Below are positions 26,246 to 35,100 of a DNA stretch of 36,236 nt, one piece after another. Position 1 is the first letter of the stretch; each line of letters starts with the position of its first letter. The notes under the pieces are model-generated. The model did not search any database, was not told where the DNA came from, and was given only the letters and a program-made list of their open reading frames with translations. The stretch is taken from assembly GCA_902826945.1 (NCBI GenBank), contig CADEGS010000017.1:1-36236 (forward strand), in the 5' to 3' direction. The DNA is from an uncultured bacterium (GTDB lineage Bacteria > Planctomycetota > UBA1135 > GCA-002686595). The position numbers were made by a program, and so were the translations under genes.

Positions 26246-26256
26246 CGACGAGGCTT

Positions 26257-26287
26257 GCCCGCGCGGCTCCTGCGCGGGCCGCGTTTT
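26257..26287 (+). terminator. Rho-independent terminator after the CNNM pair
   Basis: GCCCGCGC (26257-26264) pairs with GCGCGGGC (26272-26279) over GGCTCCT and is followed by CGCGTTTT. It is the most canonical intrinsic terminator in the window and ends the histidine kinase/CNNM transcript. Confidence 0.75.
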
Positions 26288-26324
26288 GCCCCGCCGCACT
26301 TTCGCGGCAACCGCGAGCCCCGGC

Positions 26325-26330
26325 TAGGAT
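26325..26330 (+). promoter_or_regulatory. Putative -10 element for the gene at 26369
   Basis: TAGGAT lies 38 nt before the ATG and shortly after the terminator. A weak TTCGCG at 26301-26306, 18 nt upstream, could be the -35. Confidence 0.35.
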
Positions 26331-26368
26331 ACCCGCCCCCGAGCAGGCGCCGGAGCCCTCCACGCCCC

Positions 26369-26779
26369 ATGGCAGACGAAACACCCCGCCCCGCGACCGT
26401 CCTCCTCGCCGGCGTTGCGCTCCTGGCCCTGGGCCTGGTGGCCGAGCCGCGCCAGCAGACGCAGTCGATCCCGCAGCTCCCGAGCTACGCCACCGGGGAC
26501 TCGAACGGCAAGATGATCGCGGTCACGGGCATCGACGTCTCGGGCGGCTCGCTGCTCTACCTGATCGACACCGAGGCGCGCCAGCTCGCCGTGTACCAGG
26601 CCAACGGCGGCACCTCGAGCACGATGAGCGTCAAGTTCGTCGGCGCGCGCAACATCGACCTGGACCTGCGCGTCGACGGCTACAACGACCGCTCCGAGTA
26701 CAGCTACAAGGAGCTCAAGGCGCGCTTCGACAAGGCCGAGGCCGCCGAGCCCCCGTCCGCGGGCGAGCAGGACCGCTAG
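26369..26779 (+). CDS. Small single-pass membrane or secreted protein, unknown function
   Basis: ATG 26369 gives 136 residues. One hydrophobic segment (about 10-26, ATVLLAGVALLALGLVA) is a signal anchor or signal peptide. The rest is a compact, probably beta-rich domain: MIAVTGIDVSGGSLLYLIDTEARQLAVYQANGG and KFVGARNIDLDLRVDGYNDRSEYSY. An acidic/helical tail KELKARFDKAEAAE follows. I do not recognise a named family. The strand pattern with 'LYLIDTEARQLAVYQ' resembles a repeat of a beta-propeller-type or DUF protein. The next gene, a membrane-tethered HTH protein, begins 49 nt downstream, so they are likely co-transcribed. Confidence 0.75.
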   Translation: MADETPRPATVLLAGVALLALGLVAEPRQQTQSIPQLPSYATGDSNGKMIAVTGIDVSGGSLLYLIDTEARQLAVYQANGGTSSTMSVKFVGARNIDLDLRVDGYNDRSEYSYKELKARFDKAEAAEPPSAGEQDR

Positions 26780-26828
26780 GCCCGACCGCCCCCGACCGTC
26801 CCATCCGACCCCTGAGGAGAGTCCGAAC

Positions 26829-27389
26829 GTGCCCAACGAGGAGTTCTTCAACTTCGAGGAAGCGCTCGAGCAACTGCGGCTGAAGGAGGAGGAGCTCAAG
26901 CGCCTCGTCTCCGAGGGCGAGATCCGCGCCTTCCGCGAGGGCGACACGATGCGCCTGCGCCGCACCGACGTCGAGCACCTCAAGCACGAGCTGATGGGGG
27001 GCGACGTGGTGGACCTGGGCGGCGACGACGAGCTCGTCTTCGAGGACGACGTCGAGCCGGGCGAGGCCGGCATGGCGACCGAGGAGATCGCCGCCATGGA
27101 CACGCTGCTCGACGACGACGTCGACGACGTGGGGGAGATCGACCTGGCCGAGGAGCCGGCGCCGCGCGCCGTCACGCCGGCGGTCCCCGCCGCGGGCGCG
27201 TCCACCACGGTGCGCCGCACGACCACGGCGGTGGCCGAGCCCGAGACCGAGGGCATGGGCATGCGCGCCGTCCTGATCCTGACCACGGTCGTCCTGGTCC
27301 TGGGCCTCCCGATCGTCGTCTCGATCAGCAAGGGGCACGCCGGCGGCATCGCCAAGATGGTCGCCGGGCTGTTCGGCAAGGACCTCTGA
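26829..27389 (+). CDS. Membrane-tethered excisionase/MerR-type HTH protein
   Basis: GTG 26829 has GAGGAGA 8 nt upstream. The 186-residue product has an N-terminal domain (about 5-60) of the helix-turn-helix 17/excisionase type: NFEEALEQLRLKEEELKRLVSEGEIRAFREGDTMRLRRTDVEHLK. The pattern is helix, turn 'SEGEIRAFREGDTMRLRR' (the wing), helix. A long acidic linker (about 60-145, many Asp/Glu) leads to one hydrophobic segment (about 147-169, VLILTTVVLVLGLPIVV), after which about 17 residues end the protein. DNA binding and membrane anchoring in one polypeptide is inferred from sequence. The HTH might instead bind protein. No known homologue name is assigned. Confidence 0.75.
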   Translation: MPNEEFFNFEEALEQLRLKEEELKRLVSEGEIRAFREGDTMRLRRTDVEHLKHELMGGDVVDLGGDDELVFEDDVEPGEAGMATEEIAAMDTLLDDDVDDVGEIDLAEEPAPRAVTPAVPAAGASTTVRRTTTAVAEPETEGMGMRAVLILTTVVLVLGLPIVVSISKGHAGGIAKMVAGLFGKDL

Positions 27390-27473
27390 CGCGGGGCGGC
27401 CGCGGGCGCCGCGCGCACGACGCCAGGGCAGCGGCGGCGGCGCGCGGGCGCGCCCGGGTTTCGCGCGCGTCGC

Positions 27474-27502
27474 TTGCTCCGCGCGCGGCCACTCGATACA
27501 CG
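27474..27502 (+). promoter_or_regulatory. Promoter upstream of the OmpA-domain lipoprotein gene
   Basis: TTGCTC (27474-27479) and TACACG (27497-27502) are 17 nt apart. A GC-rich hairpin (CGGGCC/GGCCCG region, about 27511-27540) lies between it and the GTG at 27578. This 188-nt gap otherwise shows no gene. Confidence 0.4.
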
Positions 27503-27577
27503 GATACGAGCCCGGGCCGGCGCGCTCGCCGTGGCCCGGCCCAGGTCCCGCGAGCCCCTGAGCCACCCGAGATCGAC

Positions 27578-28303
27578 GTGAAGACCCACACCCGTTGCCT
27601 CGCTCCCCGTCCCGTCTCCTTCCTCCTGGCTCTGGCCGTGGGCCCGCTCGTCGCGGGCTGCGTCAGCAAGACGCGCTACGACGACGCCGTCGCCGAGCTG
27701 CGCTACTACCAGCGGCTCTACCAGGATCTCGAGTCCTACCAGGGCAAGCTCGAGTCCGAGAACACGGCCTTGTCGGGCAAGCTCGACCTGATCACGACGC
27801 CGGTCGAGGCCGGCCTCAACGAGGACATCGACCGGCGGATGAAGGAGCTGGACGCGCTGGCGAACCGCCTGGGCACGGCTCCCGGCGAGGTGACCGCCTT
27901 CACGATCGACGGCGGCTACGGGCTGCGCATGCCCGACACGATCCTGTTCGACTCCGGCTCGGACGCCATCCGCTCGGGCGGGCGCGACCTCCTGCTGCGC
28001 ATGGCGAAGGAGATCCAGAGCCGTCCGCACGCGCAGGTCTGGGTGCGCGGGCACACCGACTCCGACCCGGTCAAGAAGCCCGAGACGCGCGAGCGCTTCC
28101 CGATGGGCAACCTGCAGCTCTCGGCCATGCGCGCGCTCGCCGTCGCGCACCTGCTGGAGACCGAGGGCGGCGTCGATCAGACCGTCATCGCGGGCTTCGG
28201 GCCGAGCGAGCCGGTCGTCCCGAACGACGGCCCGGCGAACAAGGAGCGCAACCGGCGCGTCGAGATCTTCGTGCTCGACCAGGAGCGCGGATCGAGCCAC
28301 TGA
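27578..28303 (+). CDS. OmpA/Pal-domain lipoprotein
   Basis: 241 residues from GTG 27578. The signal peptide ends in the lipobox VAGC (Cys28). A coiled-coil stretch follows (about 30-90, DAVAELRYYQRLYQDLESYQGKLESENTALSGKL). The OmpA C-terminal domain (about 120-236) has DTILFDSGSDAIRSGGRDLLLRMAKEI, VRGHTDSDPV, and ANKERNRRVEIFVL, which are the peptidoglycan-binding motifs (NxxLSxxRA-like and ERNRRVEI). It should sit in the outer membrane and bind peptidoglycan, like Pal. No tolB or other Tol genes are adjacent. Its last bases CTGA overlap the proposed start of the next gene. Confidence 0.92.
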   Translation: MKTHTRCLAPRPVSFLLALAVGPLVAGCVSKTRYDDAVAELRYYQRLYQDLESYQGKLESENTALSGKLDLITTPVEAGLNEDIDRRMKELDALANRLGTAPGEVTAFTIDGGYGLRMPDTILFDSGSDAIRSGGRDLLLRMAKEIQSRPHAQVWVRGHTDSDPVKKPETRERFPMGNLQLSAMRALAVAHLLETEGGVDQTVIAGFGPSEPVVPNDGPANKERNRRVEIFVLDQERGSSH

Positions 28304-29307
28304 GCGCGCCCGCGCGAGCCCGCGGCCGCGCGTCCCTCGCGCTCGCCGCGCTCGTCGCGGCCTGCGGCGGGGGCGGCGGCGAGCGCGTCAGCCGCGCGCT
28401 GCACGAGCTCGAGCGGCTCTCCTTCGTGCCCGCCGGCCCGAGCCGGCTGGAGGGCTTCGTCGGCCCCTGGGCCGACTGCTCGCTGCCGGAGGCGCTGGTC
28501 GTGGACCGCTTCGAGTTCACGCGTGGCGACTGGCTGCACTACGACCCCGACGGGGCGCGCCGGAGCGCCGCGCGCTTCGCGCCTTCGCCGCTCGCGAGCC
28601 TCGACGAGGAGGCGCTCGACCTGCCGGCGTTCCTCTCGTGGGAGCAGGCGAGCGCGCTCGCGAGCGCGCGCGGGATGCGGCTGCTCGGCGCGCAGGAGTG
28701 GGTGCACGTCGCCGCGGGCCGGCGCTCGCTCGTCTACCCCTACGGCGGCCTGCAGCCGCAGCAGTCGTGGGCCAACACGCTCGAGCTCGGCTACGGCGCG
28801 CCGACCGCGGTCGGCACGTTCGAGAGCGGCAAGAGCCGCCGCTTCGACTGCTACGACCTGCTCGGCAACGTGTGGGAGTGGGTCGCCGACGTCGCCCCGG
28901 GCTACGGCGACCCCGGCGGGACGGAGGCCTGGGAGCCGATCGAGGGCGACGGCCTGGCGAGCGTGATGGGCGGGGCCTTCGACACGCGCGCGCGGCGCAC
29001 GTTCGGCGGCCAGCCGCTGCGCCTGCACGCCATGACGCTCGACCGGCGCACGGTCTCGTGCTCGATCGGCGCGCGCATGGCCGCGCCCGCGGCGGCGTAC
29101 CTGTGGGCGAGCGCCGCGCGCTGGGGCCAGGGCGAGGAGGTGCGCGCGCGCGTGCGCAGCGTCGGGCGGCGCTGGCAGGCGAGCTCGGGCTCGAACCTCG
29201 TGCAGCCCTTCCTCGAGGAGCTGGCGGCGCGCCCGGGCGCGCCGCCGGCCCTGGCCTGGCTCGCGGCGGGAGCGGCGGAGCCCGCGCCTCCCGCGGGAGC
29301 GCGCTGA
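28300..29307 (+). CDS. FGE-sulfatase (SUMF1)-fold lipoprotein, degenerate, probable CTG start
   Basis: Read from CTG 28300 the protein has 335 residues, a signal peptide and lipobox LVAAC (Cys22), followed by five Gly. No ATG, GTG or TTG exists in frame upstream of the lipobox within the open frame; the next, GTG 28426, would lose the signal. The body matches the SUMF1 fold: DRFEFTRGDWLHY (start), LSWEQASALASARGMRLLGAQEWVHVAAG, YPYGG, LLGNVWEWVADVAPGY, VMGGAFDT and SIGARMA. The paired catalytic cysteines of formylglycine-generating enzymes are not evident, so it is probably a binding or scaffolding relative. It overlaps the OmpA lipoprotein gene by 4 nt, suggesting a shared function at the envelope. 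Confidence 0.78.
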   Translation: MSAPARARGRASLALAALVAACGGGGGERVSRALHELERLSFVPAGPSRLEGFVGPWADCSLPEALVVDRFEFTRGDWLHYDPDGARRSAARFAPSPLASLDEEALDLPAFLSWEQASALASARGMRLLGAQEWVHVAAGRRSLVYPYGGLQPQQSWANTLELGYGAPTAVGTFESGKSRRFDCYDLLGNVWEWVADVAPGYGDPGGTEAWEPIEGDGLASVMGGAFDTRARRTFGGQPLRLHAMTLDRRTVSCSIGARMAAPAAAYLWASAARWGQGEEVRARVRSVGRRWQASSGSNLVQPFLEELAARPGAPPALAWLAAGAAEPAPPAGAR

Positions 29308-29317
29308 GTCCGACCTC

Positions 29318-30208
29318 ATGACGGAGAGCGAGCTGCCGCCCTGGAGCGCCTTCCGCGACGCGCTCGCCCAGGAGGGCTTCCGTCCCTCGAAGAGCCGCGG
29401 CCAGAACTTCCTGGTCGACCCGAACATGGCGCGCGCGATCGCCGCCGACGCGGGCGTCGGCGCGGGCGACTTCGTGCTCGAGGTCGGGCCCGGCTGCGGC
29501 ATGCTCTCGGTGCCGCTCGCCGCGCGCGGCGTGCGCCTGGTGGCGGTCGAGATCGACGAGCGCCTGGCGCGCGTCGCGGCGCGCTTCCTCGCGCCCTTTC
29601 CCCTCGCGCGCGTGCTCGTCGCCGACGCGCTCGCGGGCAAGCAGCGTCTGGGCGAGGCGGTCGAGGCCTGCCTGCCGCGCGCGGGCGCCTGGCACGTCGT
29701 CGCGAACTTGCCGTACGCGATCGTCGGGCCGCTGGTCGCGCTGCTCGCCCGGCGGCGGCCGCCGCCGGAGACGATGACGGTGCTCGTGCAGCGCGAGCTC
29801 GCCCGGCGCGTCGCAGCGGCCGCGGGCGACCCGGAGCGGGGCGCGCTCTCGGCGCGCGTGCAGGCGCTCTACGCGGCGCGCGTCGGGCGCGCGGTCGGCC
29901 GCCAGCTCTTCCGCCCGCGCCCGCGGGTCGAGAGCGCCGTGCTCGAGCTGCGCCGGCGCCCTCTGCGGCCGGGCCTGGACCTGGCGGCGCTCGACGCGCT
30001 GATCGAGGCCCTCTTCGCGCGTCGCCGCCGCCAGATCGGCGGCCTCTTGCGCGAGCGGCTGGAGCTCGCCCCGGGGGAGGCGGAGCGCTGGCTGGCCGGG
30101 CTCGGGCTCGACCCGACGCGCCGGGCGGAGGAGCTCTCGGGCGAGGAGCTCGAGCGCCTCGCGGAGGATCCCCGCTGGCGCGGCCGGCGCTCCGCGGAGC
30201 CCGGCTAG
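29318..30208 (+). CDS. rsmA: 16S rRNA dimethyladenosine transferase
   Basis: 296 residues with the RsmA/KsgA fold: KSRGQNFLVDPNMARAIAADAGV (about 25-46), SAM-binding motif I LEVGPGCGMLSVPLA (54-68), the VAVEIDERLA acidic loop (75-84), and motif IV NLPYAI (130-135), where Asn-Leu-Pro-Tyr stacks on the target adenine. RPRPRVESAVLELRRRP is the conserved C-terminal entry. The enzyme dimethylates the two adenosines of the 16S helix 45 loop late in 30S assembly. It starts 10 nt after the lipoprotein gene. The next gene is 447 nt away. Slightly longer than E. coli RsmA (273), with a basic C-terminus. Confidence 0.95.
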   Translation: MTESELPPWSAFRDALAQEGFRPSKSRGQNFLVDPNMARAIAADAGVGAGDFVLEVGPGCGMLSVPLAARGVRLVAVEIDERLARVAARFLAPFPLARVLVADALAGKQRLGEAVEACLPRAGAWHVVANLPYAIVGPLVALLARRRPPPETMTVLVQRELARRVAAAAGDPERGALSARVQALYAARVGRAVGRQLFRPRPRVESAVLELRRRPLRPGLDLAALDALIEALFARRRRQIGGLLRERLELAPGEAERWLAGLGLDPTRRAEELSGEELERLAEDPRWRGRRSAEPG

Positions 30209-30285
30209 CAGGGGGGCGGGGGGGGCCCGTCGTCGGATCTTTCCCGGTCGGCCGCTCCAGGTGCGGTTTCCTGGCTCCGACCCCC

Positions 30286-30313
30286 TTGTTCGAGCCTCCG
30301 AGGGTGCTATGGT
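30286..30313 (+). promoter_or_regulatory. Sigma-70-type promoter upstream of dnaG-rpoD
   Basis: TTGTTC (30286-30291) and TATGGT (30308-30313) are 16 nt apart, the best promoter match in the window. A start near 30320 would give a leader of about 335 nt before the dnaG GTG at 30656. Confidence 0.55.
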
Positions 30314-30319
30314 TTCCGC

Positions 30320-30655
30320 GGAGAAGTACGCGCGGGGCGGACCGCTCCAGGCTGGTCCACGCTCACGGCAGGCGGCCAGGCCGACCCCGCACGCACCCAA
30401 AGGACGACAACCGTCCCGGCGCACGCCGCATCGGCAGGACTCCCCGCTCGACGGAGCCTCCCCGTGCCGCCGGATGGACCCGAGTCCCCGCTCCTCGGTT
30501 CGAGGCTCCTCCGTCGCGTGCTCACCCCGTCCCCGGGGTCGGTCCCGTCTCCCCGCGGGATCCGCCGGGTCGTGGGCGGTCGCGGCGTGCGGTCCCCCGG
30601 ACCGCAGTACCGGTCAGTCCTTCCCCGTCCCCGCTGCCCCTGGAGCGTTCCGTCC
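30320..30655 (+). promoter_or_regulatory. Long, C-rich, hairpin-bearing leader of dnaG-rpoD
   Basis: Part of the 447-nt gap between rsmA and dnaG. Small hairpins are CCTCG/CGAGG (30493-30505), ACCCCG/CGGGGT (30524-30539), TCCCG/CGGGA (about 30543-30560) and TGCGGTCC/GGACCGCA (30588-30606, loop CCC). The stretch from about 30430 is C-rich over G. I found no RNase P, tmRNA, 6S or SRP RNA landmarks. The dnaG frame stays open back to ATG 30464, but the predicted extension is Pro/Arg/Ser-rich and not primase-like. Function, if any, is unknown; regulation of the operon is an inference. Confidence 0.4.
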
Positions 30656-32517
30656 GTGCAGGACCGCGCCTTCCGAGACCTCGTCGAGCGCATCAAGCTC
30701 CGCTCCCCGATCGAAGCGATCGTCGGCGAGCGCGTGGCGGATCTGCGCAAGCGCGGGGCGCTCTGCTGGGCGCGCTGCCCGTTCCACGAGGAGCGCACGC
30801 CCTCCTTCGCGGTGGACCCGCGCAAGGGCACGTGGCGCTGCTACGGCGCCTGCGGCGAGGGCGGCGACGTGCTCGGCTTCGTGCAGCGCTTCGACGGTCT
30901 TTCCTTCCTGGACGCGCTGCGCCTGCTCGCGCGCGCGGCGGGCGAGGAGGTGCCCGAGCGCATGCTGCGCCAGCGCGGCAAGGGCGAGGAGGCGCGCGAG
31001 GCGCGGCTCTTCGAGGTGCTCGAGGCCGCGCGGCGCGCCTACGCCGAGGAGCTGTGGGCGCCCGGCGGGCGCGAGGCCCTGGCCTACGCGCGCGGGCGCG
31101 GGCTCAGCGACGAGACGCTGCGCGCCTTCGGCGCGGGCTGGGCGGGCGCCCACGGCTCGCCGCTCGTCGAGCGCGCGCGGCGCGGCGGCGCCGACGAGAG
31201 CCTGCTGGTCGAGACGGGCCTCGCCCGGCGCGCCGAGGACGGGCGCGTGTACGACTTCTTCCGCGGGCGCTGGATGATCCCGATCGCCGACCGCGTGGGG
31301 CGCACGGTGGGCTTCGGCGGCCGCGCCCTGCCGGGCGACACGAAGGCGCTCGGCAAGTACGTGAACACGCCCGAGACGGGCCTCTTCCACAAGGGGCGGC
31401 TCGTCTTCGGGCTCGACCGCGCCGCCGACGCGGTGCGCCGCTCGCGGCACCTGGTCCTGGTCGAGGGCTACACCGACGTCATGGCCGCCCACCAGGCGGG
31501 CTTCCCCTTCGTGGCGGCGGTGCTCGGCACGTCCACGACCGAGGACCACGCCGCGCTCGTGCGGCGCTCGGGTGCCGCGCGCGTGACGCTGGTCTTCGAC
31601 GGCGACGAGGCCGGCCGGCGCGCCAGCCAGCGCGCCCTGGCCGGGCTGCTCGGCCTCGACCTGGAGCTGCGCGTGGCGAGCCCGCCCGAGGGGCGCGACC
31701 CGTGCGACCTGTGCGTCGCCGAGGGCGGCGCCGAGGCCTTCGGGGCGATGCTCGACGGCGCGCGCGAGTGGTTCGACTGGCTGACCGAGGACCTGGCCGC
31801 GCTGCGCGGGGCCGAGCTCGGACGCGGCGTGGACGAGCTCTTCCTGCTCCTGCGCCGGTTGCCGCGCCCGGTCGAGCAGGACGCGCGCCTGGTCGAGCTC
31901 GCCGCCCGCCTGGGGCTCTCGCCCGACGCGCTGCGGCGCCAGTGGGAGGCGCACGGCCCGCGCCGGAGCGCCGCGCGCGCCGCCGAGGCCGCCCCGCGCC
32001 GCGCCGCCGCCCCGGACGCGGCTCCGGCGGCGCGCCCGATCGACCCGCTGGTCGCCTCGGCCTTCCGCTCGCTGCTCGGCGCGCTCCTGCTCGACAACAG
32101 CCTGATCCCGGCCTATGCGGAGTGGGAGCCGCGCTGCGCCGACCCCGACCTGCGCGCCGTCTTCCGCGCGATCCTGGAGCTCTACGAGAACGACGAGGAC
32201 GGCGAGCCGATCCACGCGGGCAGCGTGATGACGGCGCTGGCCGACCACGCCGTGCGCGACCAGGTGGTCGCGCTCGAGGCGCAGGCGCGCACGGCGGAGA
32301 GCCCGCAGGCTCTCGCGCGCGACCAGGAGGCCTGGCTGCGCCAGCGCATGCGCGAGCGCGAGCTCGCCGACCTTCGACGCCGCCTGAACGACACCCCGAA
32401 CGACCCTCTCGCACCCCGCGCGCCCGAAGGGCGTGACGCGCAGGACGAGCGGGACCAGCTCCTGCGCAGCCTGCACGCGAAGCTCCGCGAAGGCCGCGTC
32501 CCCACGCCCCGACCCGC

Positions 32518-32521
<4 letters not shown>
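30656..32521 (+). CDS. dnaG: DNA primase
   Basis: GTG 30656 gives 621 residues that align with the usual DnaG N-terminus ([20 protein letters not shown]). The zinc-binding domain has C41, H44, C62 and C66: [11 protein letters not shown] then [11 protein letters not shown]. The second pair is C-x3-C rather than the usual C-x2-C. The TOPRIM catalytic part has [28 protein letters not shown] and [19 protein letters not shown]. The C-terminal ~190 residues, behind an Ala/Arg-rich linker (about 430-460), should bind the DnaB helicase. Its TGA overlaps the rpoD start (ATGA), giving the classical dnaG-rpoD coupling without rpsU. Confidence 0.93.
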
Positions 32522-34275
<1,754 letters not shown>

Positions 34276-34290
34276 CCGGCGCGCGGCGCC

Positions 34291-34317
34291 GCGGCTCCCG
34301 GGTCGCCCGGGGGCCGC
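34291..34317 (+). terminator. Hairpin after rpoD
   Basis: GCGGCTCCCGGG (34291-34302) pairs with CCCGGGGGCCGC (34306-34317) over TCG with one G-T pair, 15 nt after the stop. Flanking GGCGCG/CGCGCC can extend it. No U-tract. Confidence 0.5.
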
Positions 34318-34351
34318 GCCGGCGCGCCCTGGCGTCGCTTGCGCGCTCCTG

Positions 34352-34357
34352 TACACT
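34352..34357 (+). promoter_or_regulatory. Putative -10 element of the zinc-ribbon gene
   Basis: TACACT lies 32 nt before the ATG at 34390, within TACACTCCTGGG, which resembles the sequence around 15123. No good -35 at 16-18 nt. Confidence 0.3.
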
Positions 34358-34389
34358 CCTGGGCCCTCGTCCCGGGACCTCGTACACCG

Positions 34390-35100
34390 ATGCAAGAGAC
34401 GTTGCGCCTCCTCCGCGGGCTCCAGGAGATCGACGTCGAGCTCTACCGCGTGAAGGACGAGCTGCGGCGTCTGCCGCAGGAGCTCGAGCGCCGCAACGCC
34501 CAGCTCGAGGGCGAGCGGACGCAGCTCGAGGAGCTGCGGCGCGCGCAGGCGGAGCTGCGCACGCGCATCAAGGAGATCGAGGACATGACGACGATGCAGC
34601 GCCAGCGCATCAAGAAGCTCGAGAGCGAGTCCGCCGGCTCGCGAGCGGACACGGCGCTGCTCGTCGCCTACCAGCACCAGATCCGCAGCCTGAAGCGCGA
34701 CATCGGCACCGCCGAGGAGGAGGGGCTGGGCCTGGTCGAGCAGGCCGAGGACCTCAAGCGCCGCCAGGAGGAGCAGGCGGCGCGCGTGGCCGAGGGGGAG
34801 GCCGAGCTCGAGCAGTTCCGCGCCAACGTCTCCAGCGAGTCGCGCGACGCCGAGGCGCGCCGCGCCGCGCTCGAGGCCCAGCGCAAGAGCCGCATGGGCC
34901 CGATGGCCGCCGACGTGCTGGCCGAGTACGAGAAGCTCCTCGACGCGCGCGAAGGCCAGGCGATCGCGGCCATCGAGGGGCGCATCTGCCAGGGCTGCTA
35001 CGTCAACGTGCCGAACAACATCTACGTGCGTCTGGCGCGCGGCACGGAGCTCGTGAACTGCCCGAGCTGCGGGCGGATCCTCTACCTGCCCGACCTCTGA
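34390..35100 (+). CDS. Coiled-coil zinc-ribbon protein (CT398/YbgI-neighbour type, zf-RING_7)
   Basis: 236 residues from ATG 34390. Residues about 5-180 are almost entirely heptad-like helices (LLRGLQEIDVELYRVKDEL..., QRQRIKKLESESAG, ...EQAEDLKRRQEEQ), a long antiparallel coiled coil. The C-terminus carries a C4 zinc ribbon: Cys200-x2-Cys203 (ICQGC) and Cys224-x2-Cys227 (NCPSC), ending GRILYLPDL, the C4-type ribbon of the zf-RING_7 family. Chlamydia CT398 binds sigma-54 and the family is often a neighbour of RpoD or RNase H genes. A nucleic-acid or RNA polymerase role is plausible here next to rpoD, but is inferred. Its last 19 nt overlap the convergent radical SAM gene. Confidence 0.88.
   Translation: MQETLRLLRGLQEIDVELYRVKDELRRLPQELERRNAQLEGERTQLEELRRAQAELRTRIKEIEDMTTMQRQRIKKLESESAGSRADTALLVAYQHQIRSLKRDIGTAEEEGLGLVEQAEDLKRRQEEQAARVAEGEAELEQFRANVSSESRDAEARRAALEAQRKSRMGPMAADVLAEYEKLLDAREGQAIAAIEGRICQGCYVNVPNNIYVRLARGTELVNCPSCGRILYLPDL

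Noticed and set aside
30210..30230. G-run (six and eight G separated by one C), possible G-quadruplex; a similar run at 19630-19650
   Set aside because: In this base composition such runs are expected, and the runs have no proper loops.
30252..30361. CCGCTCCAGG direct repeat, copies exactly 100 nt apart around the dnaG promoter
   Set aside because: Only 10 nt, no third copy, no sign of an operator geometry.
30490..30515. tRNA-like GGTTCGAG sequence in the dnaG leader
   Set aside because: No T-stem, anticodon arm or acceptor pairing can be built around it.
30464..30655. N-terminal extension of DNA primase from ATG 30464
   Set aside because: The added 64 residues are Pro/Arg/Ser-rich and unlike any primase; the GTG at 30656 matches the normal N-terminus. 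The open frame is common in such GC-rich DNA.
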